A stretch of 64,000 bases of DNA from Mesorhizobium loti (GTDB lineage: Bacteria; Pseudomonadota; Alphaproteobacteria; Rhizobiales; Rhizobiaceae), in contig NZ_QGGH01000005.1 in assembly GCF_003148495.1 (NCBI RefSeq), positions 248,001-312,000 on the forward strand. Direction: 5' to 3'. The number at the start of each line of letters is the position of its first letter. Within the stretch, counting starts at the first letter, position 1. The position numbers and the translations under genes are program-made. The notes under the pieces were generated by a model. It did no database searches. It saw only the letters and a program-made list of their open reading frames with translations, and was not told where the DNA came from. Below are positions 44,519-53,302 of this stretch, one piece after another.

Positions 44519-45459
44519 TCGAAGACGCAGCGCGGGAAGTAGAACGACACCACCCAGTTCGGCATGTCGACGATCTCGCTGATGCGGAGATCGCCGCACA
44601 CCGAGGCCAGCATATAGGCCTCGACCGGATCGATCTTGTAACGGCCAGCGAGCAGGTCGACCATCTGGGCAACCGCCTCCCTGGCGCCGGCCATCAGGTC
44701 CGGTCCGATGCCGGTCGTCACCTCATAGCCCTTGGCGTCGAGATGGCGCGTTACCGGGCCCGACGTGGTGAAGCGCGGCGTCTTCAGCCTGGCATCCTTG
44801 ACCAGGTCGAGCTTGAGTACGACATCCATCGGGCTCTCGATCGCCGTGCCGCAGACCTCGCCGTCACCTTGCGCGGCATGGGTGTCGCCGACCGAAAACA
44901 GCGCGCCGGCCACTTCCACCGGCAGATAGAGCGTAGTGCCGGCAGCGAGATCGCGGATGTCGAGGTTGCCGCCGACCCTCCTTGGCGGCACCACCGAGTG
45001 GTGGCCCTTTTCCGCCGGTGCGTTGCCGATGGTGCCGGCAAAGGGTTTCAGCGGCACACGCGCATTCTTGCCGAACAGTGCCGGCTCGAGCGAGGCGGCA
45101 TCATACTTCCAGATGTTCAGCGCCGGCTCCTTGAAGTCGTCGGCGAGCAGGCCAAAACCGGGAATGTTCGCCGTCCAGCCGAAGCCGGACGGTTTGAACA
45201 GCTCGATCGTCACCTTCAGCGCGTCGCCCGGCTCCGCACCCTCGACGAAGATCGGCCCGGTGACCGGATTGATCTGGCCGAAGTCGAGCTTGGCGATGTC
45301 AGCGACCGTGCTGTCGGGCTTCAGCTGACCGCCGCCTGCATCGAGGCACTGGAACTCGATGGTCGAGCCGGGCGCCACCCGCTCGGCCGGGGCAAACGAA
45401 TTGTCCCAGCCGAAATGATGATGGCGCCCGTGGATGGTGTAGTCGCAGCTATTGCACAT
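44515..45459 (-). CDS. fmdA: Acetamidase/formamidase family amidohydrolase
   Basis: The 314-residue protein is of the FmdA/AmdA family, which hydrolyses formamide, acetamide or related short amides to ammonia and acid. Diagnostic pieces are HHHFGWDNSFAPAERVAPGS, TGPIFVEGAEPGDALKVTI, VGGNLDIRDLAAGTTLYLPVEVAGALFSVGDTHAAQGDGEVCGTAIE and YMLASVCGDLRISEIVD. It is cytoplasmic. The start overlaps the binding-protein stop by 11 bp and its stop overlaps the ATPase start. Position inside a peptide/amide importer operon controlled by AmiC/AmiR strongly supports an amide substrate. Confidence 0.92.
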   Translation of the reverse strand: MCNSCDYTIHGRHHHFGWDNSFAPAERVAPGSTIEFQCLDAGGGQLKPDSTVADIAKLDFGQINPVTGPIFVEGAEPGDALKVTIELFKPSGFGWTANIPGFGLLADDFKEPALNIWKYDAASLEPALFGKNARVPLKPFAGTIGNAPAEKGHHSVVPPRRVGGNLDIRDLAAGTTLYLPVEVAGALFSVGDTHAAQGDGEVCGTAIESPMDVVLKLDLVKDARLKTPRFTTSGPVTRHLDAKGYEVTTGIGPDLMAGAREAVAQMVDLLAGRYKIDPVEAYMLASVCGDLRISEIVDMPNWVVSFYFPRCVFE

Positions 45460-47092
45460 CTTTTACGTACACATTGTCGTAGTTGATCGGGATATGGACC
45501 GGGTCGACATACAGGTTGTCGGCGCCGCCCATGCGCGCCGATTTCATGGTGAAGCGCTGCTCGTTGAAGACCGGCGCCCAGGGTGCGTCCTCCATCACCT
45601 TGTCGTAGATGGCGCTCCACATCTTGTCGCGCTCGCCGGCCTTGGCCGGGTCGACGACCGAGTCGGCCTCGGCCGCCTTGGCGTCGAGATCCTTGTTGCA
45701 GTACCACGACCAGTTCCAGCCGCCCGGCACCGCACCGGCGCAGCCGAGGATCGGGCCGTAGAAGTTCGACGGATCCGGGAAGTCGGCGATCCAGGCCATG
45801 CCGCCCGACCAGATCATCGGCGCACCGGCCTTGTCGCCGCCGGCGGCGATGACATTGGCCTGCGCCAGCGACTGAATGCTGGCCTTGATGCCTATGGCCG
45901 CCAGATCCTGCTGGATCGCCTGGGCAATGCGCGGGTTGGGATCGGTGTTCATGGCAAACAGCTGGGTGTCGAAACCATCAGGATGGCCGGCTTCGGCGAG
46001 CAGCGCCTTGGCTTTGGCGACGTCATAAGGGTAGCCCTTGTATTCCTTGTCGTAGCCCGGCATCGACGGTGGCAGCGGCTGGTTGGCCGGCACCGCGCGG
46101 CCATTGATGATCTGGATCACGCGAGCCTTGTTGATCGCCATGTTGACTGCCTGGCGCACCTTCACGTTGTCGAACGGCGCCATGGTGGTGTTCATGGTGA
46201 CGTAGCCGGTGTGCAGCTGGCCGCCCTCGACGACGCGCGCCTTCTGCTCGGGATCGGCCATCACTTCCTGGAACTTGGCCGGCGGAATGCCGTCGCCGGG
46301 CACGTCGATCTCGCCCTTCTGCAGGCGCAGCAGCGCCACGATCGGCTCCTGGCCGATCTCGAAGGTGATCTTGTCCAAATGCGGCAAGCCTTTGTGCCAG
46401 TAGTCCGGGTTGCGCTCGAAGACGATGCGCTGGCCGAGCGTCCACTCGGCAAGCTTGAAGGCGCCGGTGCCGACCGGATGCTTGCCGAAATCGGCGCCGT
46501 ATTTCTCGACCTCTTCCTTTGGCACGACATGCGAGAAGTTGATGGCCATGACATGCAGGAAGGTGGCATCGGGGCGGGTCAGCTCGAACTTGACCGTGTA
46601 GGGATCGACGACGGTGACGCCGGAGAGGCTTTCCGCCTTGCCTGCAGCGACGTCGTCATAGCCCCTGATCGAGCCGAAGAAGCCGGCGCCTGGGCTCTGA
46701 GTCTTCGGATTGGTGACGCGGTCGAGCGAATATTTCACGTCGTCGGCGGTCATTTCGCGGCCGTTGTGGAATTTCACGCCATGGCGCAGCTTGAAGGTGA
46801 AGGTCTTGCCGTCGGGCGAGATCTCATAGCTTTCGGCGAGGTCGGGCTTCAAATTGGTGGTGCCCGGCTCGTAGTCCATCAGCCCGTCGAACAGGCTCTT
46901 GATCATCGACCAGTTCTGCCAGTCATAGCCGATCGCCGGATCGAGCGTAGCAACGTCATCCTTGTAGGTGATGGTAATGGCGCCGCCTTGCTTGGCGTTC
47001 GGATCGATGGCGTCCTCGGCGCGAACACTTGTCATGCCAAGCATCAGCGCCAGCGCCGATGCCGCCACTGTGGATGCGAGAAACTTTTTCAT
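45449..47092 (-). CDS. Peptide/amide ABC transporter substrate-binding protein, DppA type
   Basis: A 547-residue periplasmic protein with a Sec signal (MKKFLASTVAASALALMLGM...VRA, cut before EDAI) and the family-5 binding-protein fold: LKPDLAESYEISPDGKTFTFKLRHGVKFHNGREMTADDVKYSLDRV, HPVGTGAFKLAEWT and VRQAVNMAINKARVIQIING. It captures the ligand for DppB/DppC. Linked genes suggest an amide or short peptide amide. The next gene downstream overlaps it by 11 bp, the upstream dppB is 44 bp away. Confidence 0.94.
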   Translation of the reverse strand: MKKFLASTVAASALALMLGMTSVRAEDAIDPNAKQGGAITITYKDDVATLDPAIGYDWQNWSMIKSLFDGLMDYEPGTTNLKPDLAESYEISPDGKTFTFKLRHGVKFHNGREMTADDVKYSLDRVTNPKTQSPGAGFFGSIRGYDDVAAGKAESLSGVTVVDPYTVKFELTRPDATFLHVMAINFSHVVPKEEVEKYGADFGKHPVGTGAFKLAEWTLGQRIVFERNPDYWHKGLPHLDKITFEIGQEPIVALLRLQKGEIDVPGDGIPPAKFQEVMADPEQKARVVEGGQLHTGYVTMNTTMAPFDNVKVRQAVNMAINKARVIQIINGRAVPANQPLPPSMPGYDKEYKGYPYDVAKAKALLAEAGHPDGFDTQLFAMNTDPNPRIAQAIQQDLAAIGIKASIQSLAQANVIAAGGDKAGAPMIWSGGMAWIADFPDPSNFYGPILGCAGAVPGGWNWSWYCNKDLDAKAAEADSVVDPAKAGERDKMWSAIYDKVMEDAPWAPVFNEQRFTMKSARMGGADNLYVDPVHIPINYDNVYVKDVQ

Positions 47093-47136
47093 TTTTATGT
47101 TCCCTTTCTCTGTTTGGTTTCAGTCATGTCCTGTTT

Positions 47137-48057
47137 TCATCTGAGCTTGATGCGGGGGTCGATAAAGGGCGCGATGATGTCGGCCAGCAGATTGCCCAGC
47201 ACGATGGCGAAGGCCGACACCAGCGTGACGCCCATGATGATCGGGATATCGACGCGCTGGATGGCTTGCCAGGCGAGCTGGCCGATGCCGGGCCAGCCGA
47301 ACACGCTTTCGACGACGACGATGCCGCCCATGAAGATGCCGATATCGATGCCGATCATGGCGATGACCGGCAGGATGGCGTTGGGCAGCGCATGGCGAAA
47401 GAGGATGGTGCCGCGTGCCAGGCCTTTGGCACGGGCGGTGCGCACGTAATCCTGGCGCAGCACGTCGATCATCGACGAGCGCATCATGCGCGCGTACCAG
47501 CCGGCGCCGAGGATGCCCATGGTCAGCGATGGCAAAACGAGATGGCGCCAGGTGCCGTAGCCGCCGATCGGAAACCAGCTCAGCCGTACGGCAAAGACGT
47601 AGAGCAGCAGCAGGCCGACGACGAATTGCGGCGCCGAGACGCCGACGAACGAGGCGACCATCAGCGTCTGGTCTGTAGCGGTGCCGCGCTTGACGGCGGC
47701 GATGAGACCCATGCTGAGGCCGAGCAGCAGCTCGCACAGGATGGCGCCGACCATAAGCAACAGGCTGGCTGGGAGCCGCGAGACAATCAGCTCGGTGACC
47801 TCGGAGCGCTGGATGTAGGAGCGGCCGAGATCGCCGCTGATGAGCTTCACCAGATAGCGCCAATACTGGACGATAAACGGCTGGTCGAGGCCGAGCTGCT
47901 GGCGGATGTTCTCGACCGTCTGCGGCGTGGCGCTGCGGCCGGCGATCTGGCGCACCGGATCGGCCGGCAGGAGATAGAGCAGCGCGAAGGTGATCAGCGA
48001 GACGCCGAGCAGGATGAGCAGCGACTGGATCAGACGGCGGCCGAGATAGGCGATCAT
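47137..48057 (-). CDS. Peptide-type ABC transporter permease, DppB
   Basis: The 306-residue permease starts MIAYLGRRLIQSLLILLGVS, the conserved DppB N terminus, with GDLGRSYIQ and the EAA loop YVRTARAKGLARGTILFRHALPNAILPV. Six transmembrane helices. ATG 48057 overlaps the dppC stop as ATGA, which places it in the operon. Confidence 0.95.
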   Translation of the reverse strand: MIAYLGRRLIQSLLILLGVSLITFALLYLLPADPVRQIAGRSATPQTVENIRQQLGLDQPFIVQYWRYLVKLISGDLGRSYIQRSEVTELIVSRLPASLLLMVGAILCELLLGLSMGLIAAVKRGTATDQTLMVASFVGVSAPQFVVGLLLLYVFAVRLSWFPIGGYGTWRHLVLPSLTMGILGAGWYARMMRSSMIDVLRQDYVRTARAKGLARGTILFRHALPNAILPVIAMIGIDIGIFMGGIVVVESVFGWPGIGQLAWQAIQRVDIPIIMGVTLVSAFAIVLGNLLADIIAPFIDPRIKLR

Positions 48058-48962
48058 GCCCGGCCCCTTTGCGTCGGATCGAGGATGTCGCGCAGCGCAT
48101 CGCCGATCAAGTTGAAGGCCAGCGCCAGCGCCAGGATCGCCGCACCGGGGAAGAACACCAGCCAGGGTGCGGCCTGGAAGTAGGTCTGGTTCTCGAAGAT
48201 GATGTTGCCCCAGGACGCCGTCGGCGGCTGCACGCCGATGCCGAGGAAGGACAGCGTCGCCTCGAGCAGCACCGTGGTGGAAATGCCGAGCGTGCCCCAG
48301 ACGATGATGGTCGGCAGCAGATGCGGCAGGATGTGGCGAAACAGGATGCGCGGTGCGCTGGCGCCGATGGTGCGCTCGGCATCGATGAACTCGCGTTCGG
48401 CCAGCGAGCTGGTCTCGGTGTAGATGACGCGTGCGGTCTGCACCCAGTTGACCAGCGCGATGACCATGGCGACGATCCACAGGCTGGGCTCGAACACCGC
48501 CGCCAGGCAAATGGCGAGCAGCAGTGCCGGAAAGGCCATCATCAGGTCGGTGAAGCGCATCAGCGCGCTGCCGATCCAACCGCGGAAATAGCCGGCGACA
48601 ACGCCGACCAGCGTGCCGATCAGAAGCGCCACGCCATTGGCGACGATGCCGATGATCAGCGAGGTGCGGGCGCCGTAGAGGATGCGGGTCAGCAGGTCGC
48701 GGCCGAGCAGGTCGGTGCCCAGCCAGAATTTTGCATCCGGCGGCAAGGGCGAGCCCTCGATGGTCAGGCCGTCGAACATCTGCTCGTTGGGATCATAGCC
48801 GGTCAGCCATGGCGCCAGCACGGCACCGGCAACGACAATGGTGACGATCACCAGCCCGAGTAGCGCCAGACGGCGCCTGACCAGCCGGCGCCAGACGCCG
48901 GCGCGCGGCTTGACCGGCATGCGCCCTGGCGCGGTGAGATCAGGCGCGATGGGACTGGTCAT
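48054..48962 (-). CDS. Peptide-type ABC transporter permease, DppC
   Basis: The 302-residue permease has an N-terminal cytoplasmic arm and first helix (LALLGLVIVTIVVAGAVLAPWLTGYDPN), the FWLGTDLLGRDLLTRILYGARTSL motif typical of DppC, and the EAA loop EFIDAERTIGASAPRILFRHILPHLLPTIIV. Its start overlaps amiR by 23 bp, so transporter translation appears coupled to the regulator. Confidence 0.95.
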   Translation of the reverse strand: MTSPIAPDLTAPGRMPVKPRAGVWRRLVRRRLALLGLVIVTIVVAGAVLAPWLTGYDPNEQMFDGLTIEGSPLPPDAKFWLGTDLLGRDLLTRILYGARTSLIIGIVANGVALLIGTLVGVVAGYFRGWIGSALMRFTDLMMAFPALLLAICLAAVFEPSLWIVAMVIALVNWVQTARVIYTETSSLAEREFIDAERTIGASAPRILFRHILPHLLPTIIVWGTLGISTTVLLEATLSFLGIGVQPPTASWGNIIFENQTYFQAAPWLVFFPGAAILALALAFNLIGDALRDILDPTQRGRA

Positions 48963-49542
48963 CGCCGCCTTCCTCTTCCGTCATCGCTACGATCCGGCGC
49001 GCGGCATCCTCGATGCTGATCTGCCAGCTCATCGCCAGCGAGCGCAGTTGCGCATAGGCGCGGTCGTCATTGGTGCCTTTCGACAGTGCGGTCACCGCGC
49101 GCACGATGGTCTGGCGCTCGGCGACACGCTGGCGAAGCGAGGCAATCTCGCCGGCCAGATGTTTGCGCGCCTCGAAACTTTGGCGTGCGATCAGCAGCGC
49201 GCTGTAGACGCCGGCATTGCCGACCGGCTTCAGGAGCTGGGCGTCGGCCTTGTGCGACAGCGCCCATTCGATGCGGCCGGGTGCCTCCGAGCCGATCAGC
49301 GCCACCAGCGGCATCGGCGCCTCGCCCGGCTTCCACGGGAACTGCTCGTCAAAGCCGAGATCGGCGTCGAAGAAGACGAAATCGGCCGCCAGCGCCTCGG
49401 GCGGCAGTTCCGGCCAGCAATCCAGCGTGATCAGGCCGATGGCCGACAATTGCCGGGTGATCGCCTGCACCGTCGGGTGCGGGCGATGCAGGATGAAGGC
49501 CCTGGCGCCACCGAGATTGGGAATGCGTGGCGCCCTGGTCAC
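48940..49542 (-). CDS. amiR: AmiR-type antitermination regulator with ANTAR domain
   Basis: The 200-residue protein has a receiver-like N-terminal domain without the phosphorylation site, a central coiled coil (FEARKHLAGEIASLRQRVAERQTIV) and a C-terminal ANTAR domain (RAVTALSKGTNDDRAYAQLRSLAMSWQISIEDAARRIVAM), which binds paired RNA hairpins and prevents termination. In Pseudomonas AmiC holds AmiR inactive until an amide displaces it. Here amiR overlaps amiC by 4 bp (ATGA) and dppC by 23 bp, so the same arrangement and mechanism are likely. Confidence 0.92.
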   Translation of the reverse strand: MTRAPRIPNLGGARAFILHRPHPTVQAITRQLSAIGLITLDCWPELPPEALAADFVFFDADLGFDEQFPWKPGEAPMPLVALIGSEAPGRIEWALSHKADAQLLKPVGNAGVYSALLIARQSFEARKHLAGEIASLRQRVAERQTIVRAVTALSKGTNDDRAYAQLRSLAMSWQISIEDAARRIVAMTEEEGGDDQSHRA

Positions 49543-50633
49543 GACACCACCCTGAGGCGCGGACGGCCGAATGTTTTTGCAGGATCGTAGCGCGACAGAT
49601 ACGGGTCCGGCGCGACCTCGTCCTCGCGGCTGACGACCTCGAAGAAGCCGTCCGCAATTCGCCCAATGATCACCGGCAATGTCGCGTGCTGGGAGTGGGC
49701 GTCGATGGCGATCGGCCCGAGCCGAGTGGAGAAGCGCCGTTCGGCGAAGGCTTTGGAGAATTCCGCCGGACCGGCTTCGGCATCGCGGGAGAGCACGTCA
49801 GCCATGACCTGCACCGAGGCATAGGCGGAGGCCTCGAAGGACGAGGCGAAGGCGGCCGGGCGCGGCGCGAAATACGGCCCGACCGACAAATGCCCTTTTC
49901 CGGATTCGCCGATCGCCGGCAGCTCGCCCTCGGTGAGGTTGCAGGAGATGACGGGACAGGCTTCGGGGCGGAAGGCCGGATCCTCGTCGCCCAAGTCGCG
50001 ATAGGCCGCCAGGAAGGCGTAGGACGAGGTGCCGATCAGATTGTTCAGGATGAAGTTCGGCCGCGTGGCCCGGATTTCAGCGATCAGGCGCGACACGTCG
50101 GTCTCGCCGATGCGCAGATAGCGCTCGCCCAGAACCTTGCCGCCTGCATCGGCGATCAGGTCGCGCGCCACGCGGTTCATCTCCCAGCCCCAGATATAGT
50201 TCGAGCCGAGCAGGAAACCGTTGGCGCCGAAGCGCGGCACGACATGGGCCATCAGCGGCACCAGATGCTGGTTGGGGCAAGCGTGCATGTAGACGACGTG
50301 CTCGTTGGCCTCGAAGCCCTCATAGGGGCAGGCGTACCAGAGCATGCCACCGGCTTTCTCCAGAACCGGGATCGTCTCCTTGCGGCTCCAGGAGGTGACA
50401 CAGCCGACGACATGGCGGGCGCTGCTGGTCTTGAAGATGTCCTCGCAGAGCGTCGCGTAGCGATCCGCATTGCTTTGCGGATCGCGCTCGACCGGCACCA
50501 GCTCGATGCCATGCTGGCGGTCGGCATTGATGTCGGCGACCGCGCGCATGGCGCCCATACGGCACGCATCGGAGATGAGCTGGTAGCTCCCCGAGCGGGA
50601 ATACAGGATGCCGATCTCGATGCGCCGTTTCAA
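49539..50633 (-). CDS. amiC: AmiC-type cytoplasmic amide sensor
   Basis: The 364-residue protein has the AmiC/type I binding-protein fold: IEIGILYSRSGSYQLISDACRMGAMRAVADINAD, VVGCVTSWSRKETIPVLEKAGGMLWYACPYEGFEANEHVVYMHACPNQ and GANGFLLGSNYIWGWEMNRVARDLI. No signal peptide, so it works in the cytoplasm as a ligand-responsive AmiR partner. The frame opens at TTG 50645; TTG 50633 is preferred because GGGGA lies a few bases upstream. First gene of the seven-gene amide operon. Confidence 0.92.
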   Translation of the reverse strand: MKRRIEIGILYSRSGSYQLISDACRMGAMRAVADINADRQHGIELVPVERDPQSNADRYATLCEDIFKTSSARHVVGCVTSWSRKETIPVLEKAGGMLWYACPYEGFEANEHVVYMHACPNQHLVPLMAHVVPRFGANGFLLGSNYIWGWEMNRVARDLIADAGGKVLGERYLRIGETDVSRLIAEIRATRPNFILNNLIGTSSYAFLAAYRDLGDEDPAFRPEACPVISCNLTEGELPAIGESGKGHLSVGPYFAPRPAAFASSFEASAYASVQVMADVLSRDAEAGPAEFSKAFAERRFSTRLGPIAIDAHSQHATLPVIIGRIADGFFEVVSREDEVAPDPYLSRYDPAKTFGRPRLRVVS

Positions 50634-50765
50634 ACAGATCCCCAAAATGACAATGCCCCGCAGCCAGCGCCGGAGGGGCGAGGCATACGAGGCATTCTTG
50701 CCGCCCGGCGATCAGAGCCGGTATTTTTCCGATCACTAACCTATTCGGTACAGGCGGTCAGTCAA
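50634..50765 (-). promoter_or_regulatory. Promoter and structured leader of the amiC operon
   Basis: On the minus strand TTGACT (50765-50760) and TAGGTT (50743-50738) are 16 bp apart. The transcript then contains AUGCCUCG twice (around 50697-50690 and 50687-50680), then GCCCC (50679-50675), which can pair with GGGGC (50659-50655), followed by UUGUCAUUUU. Alternative pairing of the repeats with the same GGGGCAU could give competing hairpins, as expected of an ANTAR-controlled attenuator. Folding was done by eye only. Confidence 0.4.
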
Positions 50766-50819
50766 GCCCTATCCACGTGCCACACTCACGGCCTGCCATC
50801 GCTGTTTCGTTGCCGCCAG

Positions 50820-51308
50820 CTATCTGGCCGCCGGCCTCTGACTGTGTTGGCGGGCATAGGCCACACAGGCGTCCACCGTGCTGACACAAAGCGCGTCGCG
50901 CCTGTTGGGCAAATTGTTGTCGCCGGCGTAGGCAACTTCGGCGACGCGGCCGTAGACCATGCGAATTTGCGTGTCGCAATATCCGCCGGGAGCGACATTG
51001 ACGGAGCCGCCGACCGCCGGGATAGCGCCGACCGCTAGGGTCGGGACGACAATGCTGAGATTGCCGCGTTGAACGATGCGCTTATAGGTCCAGATCTGGC
51101 CCGATCGGCCAGCGTCGGCGGTGGCAGTCGGAAACCCCGCGCACATTCGAACGTCGGCTTCACTAAGGCCGACCATCTCCTTGCGAGCCGCCGCCACCGT
51201 GGGGTCAACCTTGGCGATGCGCGACGTATCGTCGGGAATGACGCAGGAAGACTGGACGCCGACGAAGAGAACAGGAAGGGCAAGCTTTCGAATACAGGAA
51301 AATGTCAT
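50820..51308 (-). CDS. Exported small protein, possible lipoprotein
   Basis: The 162-residue product begins with a hydrophobic signal (IRKLALPVLFVGVQSSC) ending at a Cys that fits a lipobox only loosely. The mature region has four further Cys (VRMCAGFP, GYCDTQIR, ALCVSTVDACVAY) and a two-strand segment NLSIVVPTLAVGAIPAVGGSVNV. It has a SmpA/OmlA-like feel (SEADVRMCAGFP) but I cannot assign a family. Single gene between the amide operon and the MarR gene. Confidence 0.72.
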   Translation of the reverse strand: MTFSCIRKLALPVLFVGVQSSCVIPDDTSRIAKVDPTVAAARKEMVGLSEADVRMCAGFPTATADAGRSGQIWTYKRIVQRGNLSIVVPTLAVGAIPAVGGSVNVAPGGYCDTQIRMVYGRVAEVAYAGDNNLPNRRDALCVSTVDACVAYARQHSQRPAAR

Positions 51309-51525
51309 ACCGATTGTAGGATTTGCCCGATTGCAGATTTGCGTGACGCCCGCCGCTCCTTTTACCTAGGCAAACAGGCGATCGGATCAACCCGTTCAGC
51401 TTCACGAAAAAGTGGCCATGGCTGCATCATGGCCGGCGGCCGGGAAGCCAACGCGCCATGGCGGAAATGGGCTCGCATCGGGGTGCAGTCGTACCGGATG
51501 CGGGCCGCAAGGGACCGGAGAACGG

Positions 51526-51954
51526 TCAGCTCTCGCCGTCGATCAAGCTCTCCAGGAGGTCGAGCAACTGTTCAAGCTTCTCGTGACCAAAACGCTGTTC
51601 GATGTCGTCATAGATGACGCGACGCTCGGGCGACAGGGCGTCGATCAAGGCGGAACCGGCAGGCGCAATGGTCAGCACGACGCGGCGGCCGTCGCCTTCC
51701 GCCTTGTTGCGGGTGATGAATTTGCGTCCCTCGAGCGCCTTGATGATGCGCGTCAGGCTGGGCGGCAGCACCGATGCGCGATCGGCAAGCTCTGTTGCCT
51801 CGACCGAGCCGGCTTCACTCAACACACACAGCACACGCCATTGCTGCTCGGTCACGTCATGCGCCGCAAGCATCGGCCGAAACCGTGCCATCACCGCTTC
51901 GCGGGCATGAAGCAGCGCCAGTGGCAGGGAACGACGGGTGTTTTCAGGCAGCAA
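51526..51954 (-). CDS. MarR-family regulator, HpaR-like
   Basis: The product is about 142 residues. RRSLPLALLHAREAVMARFRPMLAAHDVTEQQWRVLCVL is the N-terminal signature of HpaR, the repressor of homoprotocatechuate degradation operons; the wing DGRRVVLTIAPAG follows. No aromatic degradation genes are in the window, so the target is unknown. I use TTG 51954 (with GGGGA 8 bases upstream); the frame is open to TTG 51984. GCACGG-A-CCGTGC at 51998-52010 could be its own operator. Confidence 0.87.
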   Translation of the reverse strand: MLPENTRRSLPLALLHAREAVMARFRPMLAAHDVTEQQWRVLCVLSEAGSVEATELADRASVLPPSLTRIIKALEGRKFITRNKAEGDGRRVVLTIAPAGSALIDALSPERRVIYDDIEQRFGHEKLEQLLDLLESLIDGES

Positions 51955-52349
51955 GAAGAACGTCCCCAATAGTGCCGTCGTCAACGGGGTTTTTTCAGCA
52001 CGGACCGTGCGCCAAAACCCGACCTTTCCATCTCGTATCGTTGCGCCCAGCCCGATGCAAGACTTGACTCGGCGTCGCCACTGGCCGTGCTGCGGTCACC
52101 GGCAAAGCGCTCGGCCTGCATATGGATATCGACGCCTTCTCCAGAGACTACCGGAATCGCAGCGCAGCCGCCGCGGTCGATCCGATGGCGTCTTGTGCTC
52201 CCGTTCTCGAAATTTTTGAGAGAATATTCCCGGCTTTGACGAGAACGGCGAAACGCGTTCTTTGATATAATCGATAGAATTTCTGAGGATGTGACCAAGG
52301 CTAGGCAATCCGCCTGGCTGCCATGACTTCACAACCGCAGAGATCAATC
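51955..52349. other. Intergenic region between hpaR-like gene and metQ
   Basis: No gene is supported in about 395 bases. It holds the palindrome GCACGG-A-CCGTGC (51998-52010) next to the MarR gene and TATAAT (52266-52271) before metQ without a convincing -35. No known SAM riboswitch motif was recognised. Confidence 0.35.
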
Positions 52350-53204
52350 ATGTCCGACTTCAAGAACACTTTGCCATCTTCCCTTTGGTCAACCGTCAAC
52401 CGGCGCAGCGGCTTGGCTCTGCTGTTCGCATCGGCCGTCGCGATCGGCAGCCTGATGGCGCCCAGCGCGTCGCTCGCTGAGGACAAGAAGGCGATCAAGG
52501 TCGGTATCATCAGTGGCGAGGACGAGGATGTCTGGCGGGTCGTCGTCGCTCAGGCGGCCGAAAAGGGCCTCTCTATCGAGACCGTGGTGTTCAACGACTA
52601 CACCCAGCCCAACGAGGCGCTGGAGCGCGGCGAGATCGACGCCAACGCCTTCCAGCACCAGCCTTATCTCGACAACCAGATCAAGACTCAAGGGTACCAC
52701 ATCGTCCGCGTCGGCTATACCGGCGTCTGGCCGATCGGCCTCTACTCGAAGAAATACACCAAGGTCGCCGACCTGCCCGAGGGCGCTGTCATCGGCGTGC
52801 CGAACGATCCTTCCAATGAAGGCCGCGCGCTGCGCGTGCTGCAGAACGAGGGGGTGATCAAGCTGAAGGACGGCACCAGCATTCTGGCCACCACCGCCGA
52901 CATCGCCGAGAACCCGAAGAAGGTGGTGATCAAGGAGCTCGACGCCGGCATTGTCGGCCGCTCGGTCGAGGATCTCGACGCGGCCGTGGTCAACACCGAC
53001 TGGGCACTGAAAAGCGGCCTGACGCCGGAAAACCGCATCGCGCAGGAGCCGATCGCCGATAATCCCTACCGCAACTTCATCGCGGTGAAGGTCGGCAACG
53101 AGAACGAGGCCTGGGTGAAGACGCTGGTCGCGTCCTATCAGAATGAGGCGGTGAAGGCCGAGTTCGACAAGGTCTACAAGGGCACCGGCCTCAGCGCCTA
53201 TTGA
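52350..53204 (+). CDS. metQ: Methionine ABC transporter binding protein
   Basis: The product is about 284 residues and of the NlpA/MetQ family. A long signal sequence (SGLALLFASAVAIGSLMAPSASLA, cut before EDKK) precedes IKVGIISGEDEDVWRVVVAQAAEKGLSIETVVFNDYTQPNEALERGEIDANAFQHQPYLDNQIK, the MetQ hallmark. There is no lipobox, so it is a soluble periplasmic protein. ATG 52350 is used; ATG 52323 adds nine residues. Followed by metN and metI. Confidence 0.93.
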   Translation: MSDFKNTLPSSLWSTVNRRSGLALLFASAVAIGSLMAPSASLAEDKKAIKVGIISGEDEDVWRVVVAQAAEKGLSIETVVFNDYTQPNEALERGEIDANAFQHQPYLDNQIKTQGYHIVRVGYTGVWPIGLYSKKYTKVADLPEGAVIGVPNDPSNEGRALRVLQNEGVIKLKDGTSILATTADIAENPKKVVIKELDAGIVGRSVEDLDAAVVNTDWALKSGLTPENRIAQEPIADNPYRNFIAVKVGNENEAWVKTLVASYQNEAVKAEFDKVYKGTGLSAY

Positions 53205-53302
53205 TCCGATCCTCGACCGGAAGCCCGGCTCGAGAGCAACTGCGGTCCGCGCTCAGGCGCGGGCCGCGATTGCGTTTTCGGATGGCGAGAACAGGAACAC
53301 GA

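Noticed and set aside
45452..47449. 665-codon plus-strand open frame opposite dppA
   Set aside because: No recognisable motif and it runs antisense across the binding protein and dppB; the minus strand carries clear family signatures.
52051..52349. SAM riboswitch before metQ
   Set aside because: The gene content invited it, but I could not find the conserved core or pseudoknot of SAM-I, SAM-II or SAM/SAH classes.
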